A stretch of 17,722 nucleotides of DNA, from assembly GCA_030145015.1 (NCBI GenBank), contig JAQYWI010000113.1, positions 1-17,722 of the forward strand, given 5' to 3'. This document shows, in pieces, positions 15,143 to 17,722 of the stretch. The notes beneath the pieces were generated by a model. That model did no database searches. It was not told the origin of the DNA and saw only the letters and a program-made list of their open reading frames with translations. The DNA is from Desulfobacterales bacterium. Lineage in GTDB: Bacteria > Desulfobacterota > Desulfobacteria > Desulfobacterales > JAHEIW01. A program made the translations under genes and the position numbers. The first letter of the stretch is position 1; each line of letters starts with the position of its first letter.

Positions 15143-15210
15143 AGAGGACAGAAGACAACGGACAGATGACAGAATCTGAGTCAAATCCCTATATCTGACT
15201 TCTGTCTTTT
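15143..15210. repeat. Heptad-type repeat, short degenerate copy
   Basis: Units of AGGACAGAAGACA, ACGGACAGATGACAG run from 15143 to 15172, and the inverse CTGACTTCTGTCT lies at 15195-15207. The words match those at 135-176 and 219-240 of copy 1. It marks the upstream edge of the selenoprotein unit. Confidence 0.65.
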
Positions 15211-15444
15211 GTTAAGGTGCCCTGATCTAAAATTGAATTGACAGAATTGGCAGGAAGTTAAAACTTCGATTGAAAATATGATATCACAACTTTTCAGGGG
15301 CCTCTCAAAGTTTGTATTGAGTTGGAGAAATCGGAAATTTTGAGTTTTGAAAATATGTAAGATTACCATAAGATATATAGAATAATTTGCTTTTGTCCCT
15401 TCATAGCCGACATCTAAACTTACGCCAAAGTGGGGATTTCGCAT
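15181..15444 (-). other. Doubtful 87-codon ORF in the 15122-15768 gap
   Basis: An open frame from ATG 15444 contains 'NTNFERPLKSCD' and has no recognised domain. Its last 15 codons run into the heptad repeat, which argues against a maintained protein, and no good ribosome binding site precedes the ATG. It could be a fragment of a dispersed intergenic family. Apart from this, the repeat at 15143-15210, the candidate promoter and the terminator at 15725-15757, the AT-rich stretch 15122-15768 shows nothing I can name. Confidence 0.2.
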
Positions 15445-15724
15445 GACAAATATACAACCTCGGAAAGCAGTTTATGTGGGGAAATTTTTAGCCCCAGATA
15501 TCAAAATGATATCACAATCTAAAATAATTTCGACGGGATACAGATTAGTTGGAGTAACCGCAACTTTTGGAAAGCAAATGTTGTTACCCTAAAATAGCAG
15601 AAATCTAAAAGATGGCTCTCTTGTGGTTAGTTTACAGTATCTGAAAAAATGAGGACGCAAGATACTTGGTTTCTATTGTTGATATCTGCAATTTAGGCTC
15701 AGATGCGAATAGATGTTGATATAC

Positions 15725-15757
15725 AAATAAAAAGGCAGAGCCATTGCTGACCCTGCC
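15725..15757 (-). terminator. Intrinsic terminator of the GYD-domain gene
   Basis: On the minus strand, GGCAG (15757-15753) and CTGCC (15738-15734) form a stem, immediately followed by TTTTTATTT (15733-15725). It begins 11 bases after the stop codon of the GYD gene, so position and T-tract both fit. Confidence 0.75.
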
Positions 15758-15768
15758 GTTAAAACTCT

Positions 15769-16062
15769 CTATGGAAGTTCGGAAATAATTTTTCGATATT
15801 CTTCTTCTGGAAAACCATGGAGCGTTTCGGTGCTGACCGCCCCTCCAGATGTTATTGTGAGAATAATTTTCGCTACGGTTTCAGGGTTTGGCGCATCCGT
15901 AATCATTATAATGTCATATCGACCCATAGTCAGATAAAACCCTTCCACTTTTGCACCCATGGATTCACAAAGTTGCTTGACCGCATCAAGTCGATTTGGA
16001 CTTTCTTTGACGTTCTCGATGCCCTTTGCCGTGTATTTGACAAGAGAAATATATTTAGCCAT
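15769..16062 (-). CDS. GYD-domain protein, 97 aa
   Basis: A small single-domain protein of the GYD family (PF08734). It has 'MAKYISLVKYTAKGIENV' at the N-terminus, 'GAKVEGFYLTMGRYDIIMI' (36-54) with the naming G-x-Y-D segment, and a C-terminal 'SGGAVSTETLHGFPEEEY'. Length is normal for the family. The molecular function is not established; the fold is a ferredoxin-like dimer. AGGAGG (16078-16073) lies about ten bases before the ATG, and an intrinsic terminator follows, so it is a monocistronic, probably well-expressed gene. Confidence 0.92.
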   Translation of the reverse strand: MAKYISLVKYTAKGIENVKESPNRLDAVKQLCESMGAKVEGFYLTMGRYDIIMITDAPNPETVAKIILTITSGGAVSTETLHGFPEEEYRKIISELP

Positions 16063-16564
16063 ATAGTAGCGCCTCCTTTAATAGATTTGTATCTATGGGT
16101 TAAATGAAGAAATGAAGATAGGATTTTAGCTCCCAACAGAAGATGTATCCTGTTCGGAGCGCGGTATGCAAAATTTGAGGGGTTTCTCCATCGAATCTTT
16201 ACCTGTCTATCAAGTTAAAGTTAAGGGAAACCAGTATCTATTTCAGCAGAGAGATTTAAGATGAGCGATACTGCGCAGAATGGAAGATTCGAAATGAACG
16301 CAAATAGGAACAGTCAGATTCAGGTGTGAGTGAGATTGAATTTCAGGAGCGCATATTATTCGCATTTTAATATTCTGCAGCATTATCCAATGTCAAGGGA
16401 AATTCAGATACGTTTACAGTATCAGCAATTTCAAAAGTCCCGATTTTTTGAAGATACCACCGGACATATCAGAAGTTCGCCCAAATTTTGCGAATGTTGG
16501 AGAAAATCTCCCCTTGAATGGATAATCATTTTAGAATTATAGTCATAGATCAAATTTAATTAGC
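16063..16564. other. AT-rich intergenic region without supported gene
   Basis: About 500 bases upstream of the GYD gene. An open frame of 70 codons at 16330-16542 (plus) has no ribosome binding site or recognisable domain and is probably chance. The word TTTACAGTATC at 16413-16423 recurs at 15631-15641. No RNA gene or clear promoter could be assigned. Confidence 0.6.
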
Positions 16565-17080
16565 TTATACTATTTCGACCTCTGTTTTTATTGGTACAGA
16601 CCGTAGTACTGCATTGCCAACCCATGAATATTTATATACCTGCTTCACAAGGTCACGTAATTTATCCTCTTCTACTCCTTTTGCTCCAATGAGAACACTG
16701 GCTTTCACATTCAAAGGACCTGCTTTTATAGTTTCATCGAATCCAAAAAAACCACGGGCATCAGATTCAGCGTCAATTGATACCTCAAGAGTAGAAAGCT
16801 CAATGCTCTCTTGTGCCGCCTTCAATGCAATCCCGGATGCGTAACATGCTGCCAGAGCAGCTTGCATAAACCAACCGGGCGCTGGTGCCGATTCTCCTCC
16901 ACCCAAGGTAGAAGGTATATCACTAATAATCATCTGGTCTTTTGGACCGGTGGTGCGAACCTTAAGACCGCTTTCTAAAACCGCTGTTGCTGCTTTTCCT
17001 TTGGTTTTAGCTTTTTCAGGGTTTGCTTTAAGATAGCTAATCGTTTTTTCCATAGAGCTTCGGATGTTTTCGACAGACAT
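16565..17080 (-). CDS. OsmC-family protein, 171 aa
   Basis: OsmC/Ohr-like proteins are small dimeric thiol peroxidases or stress proteins. This one has 'MSVENIRSSMEKTISYLKANPEKA', 'GGGESAPAPGWFMQAALAACYASGIAL' in two parts around the buried helix with Cys79, then 'LEVSIDAESDARGFFGF' and a C-terminal 'NAVLRSVPIKTEVEI'. Classical OsmC/Ohr enzymes use two cysteines; here the second, near 156-161, is absent, leaving only Cys79, so peroxidase activity by the usual mechanism is doubtful. AAAGGAGAG precedes the ATG by about eight to nine bases. It is the rightmost gene seen. Confidence 0.92.
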   Translation of the reverse strand: MSVENIRSSMEKTISYLKANPEKAKTKGKAATAVLESGLKVRTTGPKDQMIISDIPSTLGGGESAPAPGWFMQAALAACYASGIALKAAQESIELSTLEVSIDAESDARGFFGFDETIKAGPLNVKASVLIGAKGVEEDKLRDLVKQVYKYSWVGNAVLRSVPIKTEVEIV

Positions 17081-17722
17081 GGCAAACTCTCCTTTGATTT
17101 GAAAGATATGATAAAATCAGCAAGGAATAAAGAATGGGAATAAGTCTGGAAAAATTATTAATTGAAATTATTGCCTACTACAATGTGGTGATTAGGTCAA
17201 CAGATCTTATTGCAGGTATCCTAAAATATCACAAATTTGCTCAAACTCAAGATACGTAGATGAAATCCCAATAATTTAAATTTCCAAAAAACTTGAATCA
17301 TCTTGCCATGCCACAGCTTCGCCAATACTACATGTATATTGAGAATACACCAAATTTAGGCACAGTTGTGATATCTAATGAATCGGAACATAATTTGGTG
17401 CGATTTTAGAGCTGGAGTTCGCCTCAATTCAACCCTGTTAAAAGTACATGTTTCAAATGGATATCACAAGGGTTTTGTAAGACGATGTGTTATGGTCCGT
17501 TACGGTGATAACGACCAAAAAACCATAATCCAATTAAACTTCGGGTGGGCTCAAATAATTTTCCAAAAATTAAATTTACGATCTCCTTGACTTGGAGGCC
17601 GGTTTTGATGATATCTCCTATGTGCATAGTCAATTAAATTAGTGGTAGTCTAAAAACCCAGCCAGTCTCCTATTCGTGGCTCCCATTATTATTGGGACCG
17701 CATGCAATTTATCCGAGGTATT
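17081..17722. other. AT-rich non-coding region at right edge
   Basis: These 640 bases contain no ORF I can support; the 70-codon frame at 17378-17590 (plus) lacks a ribosome binding site and domain signature. Three of the five ATATCACAA words lie here (17226-17234, 17366-17374 inverted, 17461-17469). The promoter of the OsmC gene probably lies at 17090-17220, but no pair of boxes is convincing. Confidence 0.6.

Noticed and set aside
17378..17590. 70-codon plus-strand ORF
   Set aside because: No ribosome binding site, no domain, in AT-rich sequence where chance frames of this size are common.

Overview
The window looks like the chromosome of a strictly anaerobic Desulfobacterota-type bacterium (a sulfate reducer or syntroph, close to Desulfobacterales). 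This is an inference from four things: a Liv-type ABC transporter cluster interleaved with AMP-forming acyl-CoA ligases, two UGA-decoding selenoprotein genes, a PduO-type cobalamin adenosyltransferase, and intergenic heptad-repeat palindromes that I associate with such genomes. No rRNA, tRNA, CRISPR array or transposase was seen.

Region 1 (1-2701, minus strand) reads right to left: an AMP-forming acyl-CoA ligase (1106-2701), a GrdB/PrdB-family selenoprotein (332-1075) with an in-frame UGA at 593-595, a palindromic heptad-repeat element (104-270), and the first 25 codons of an alpha/beta-hydrolase-like gene that leaves the window. Conventional ORF calling splits the selenoprotein into two short ORFs.

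Region 2 (2702-11670) starts at a divergent promoter region with a near-consensus sigma70 promoter (TTGACA-17-TATAGT, 2960-2988). It drives a plus-strand transporter/ligase cluster: LivG ATPase, long-chain-type acyl-CoA ligase, LivH permease, LivM permease, LivK-like periplasmic binding protein, benzoate-CoA-ligase-family protein with an abnormal ATP phosphate-binding loop, and LivF ATPase. The likely logic is uptake of a carboxylic acid (aromatic, branched or fatty) followed by CoA activation; the true substrate cannot be read from sequence.

Region 3 (11671-14928, minus strand) holds a GalT-like HIT-superfamily nucleotidyltransferase, a second heptad-repeat palindrome, and a tight three-gene unit: a peroxiredoxin-like selenoprotein (UGA at 14680-14682, motif UPYC), a PduO-type cobalamin adenosyltransferase, and a small FNR-type flavoprotein reductase. 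The first gene is again split by its UGA under standard translation.

Region 4 (14929-17722) is gene-poor and visibly more AT-rich. It carries a GYD-domain protein with a clear terminator, an OsmC-family protein, and about 1.7 kb of non-coding sequence with recurring short words (notably ATATCACAA five times).

The main hidden content is the pair of selenoproteins, each with a plausible bacterial SECIS hairpin just 3' of the UGA, and the degenerate P-loop of the ligase at 9296-10873.
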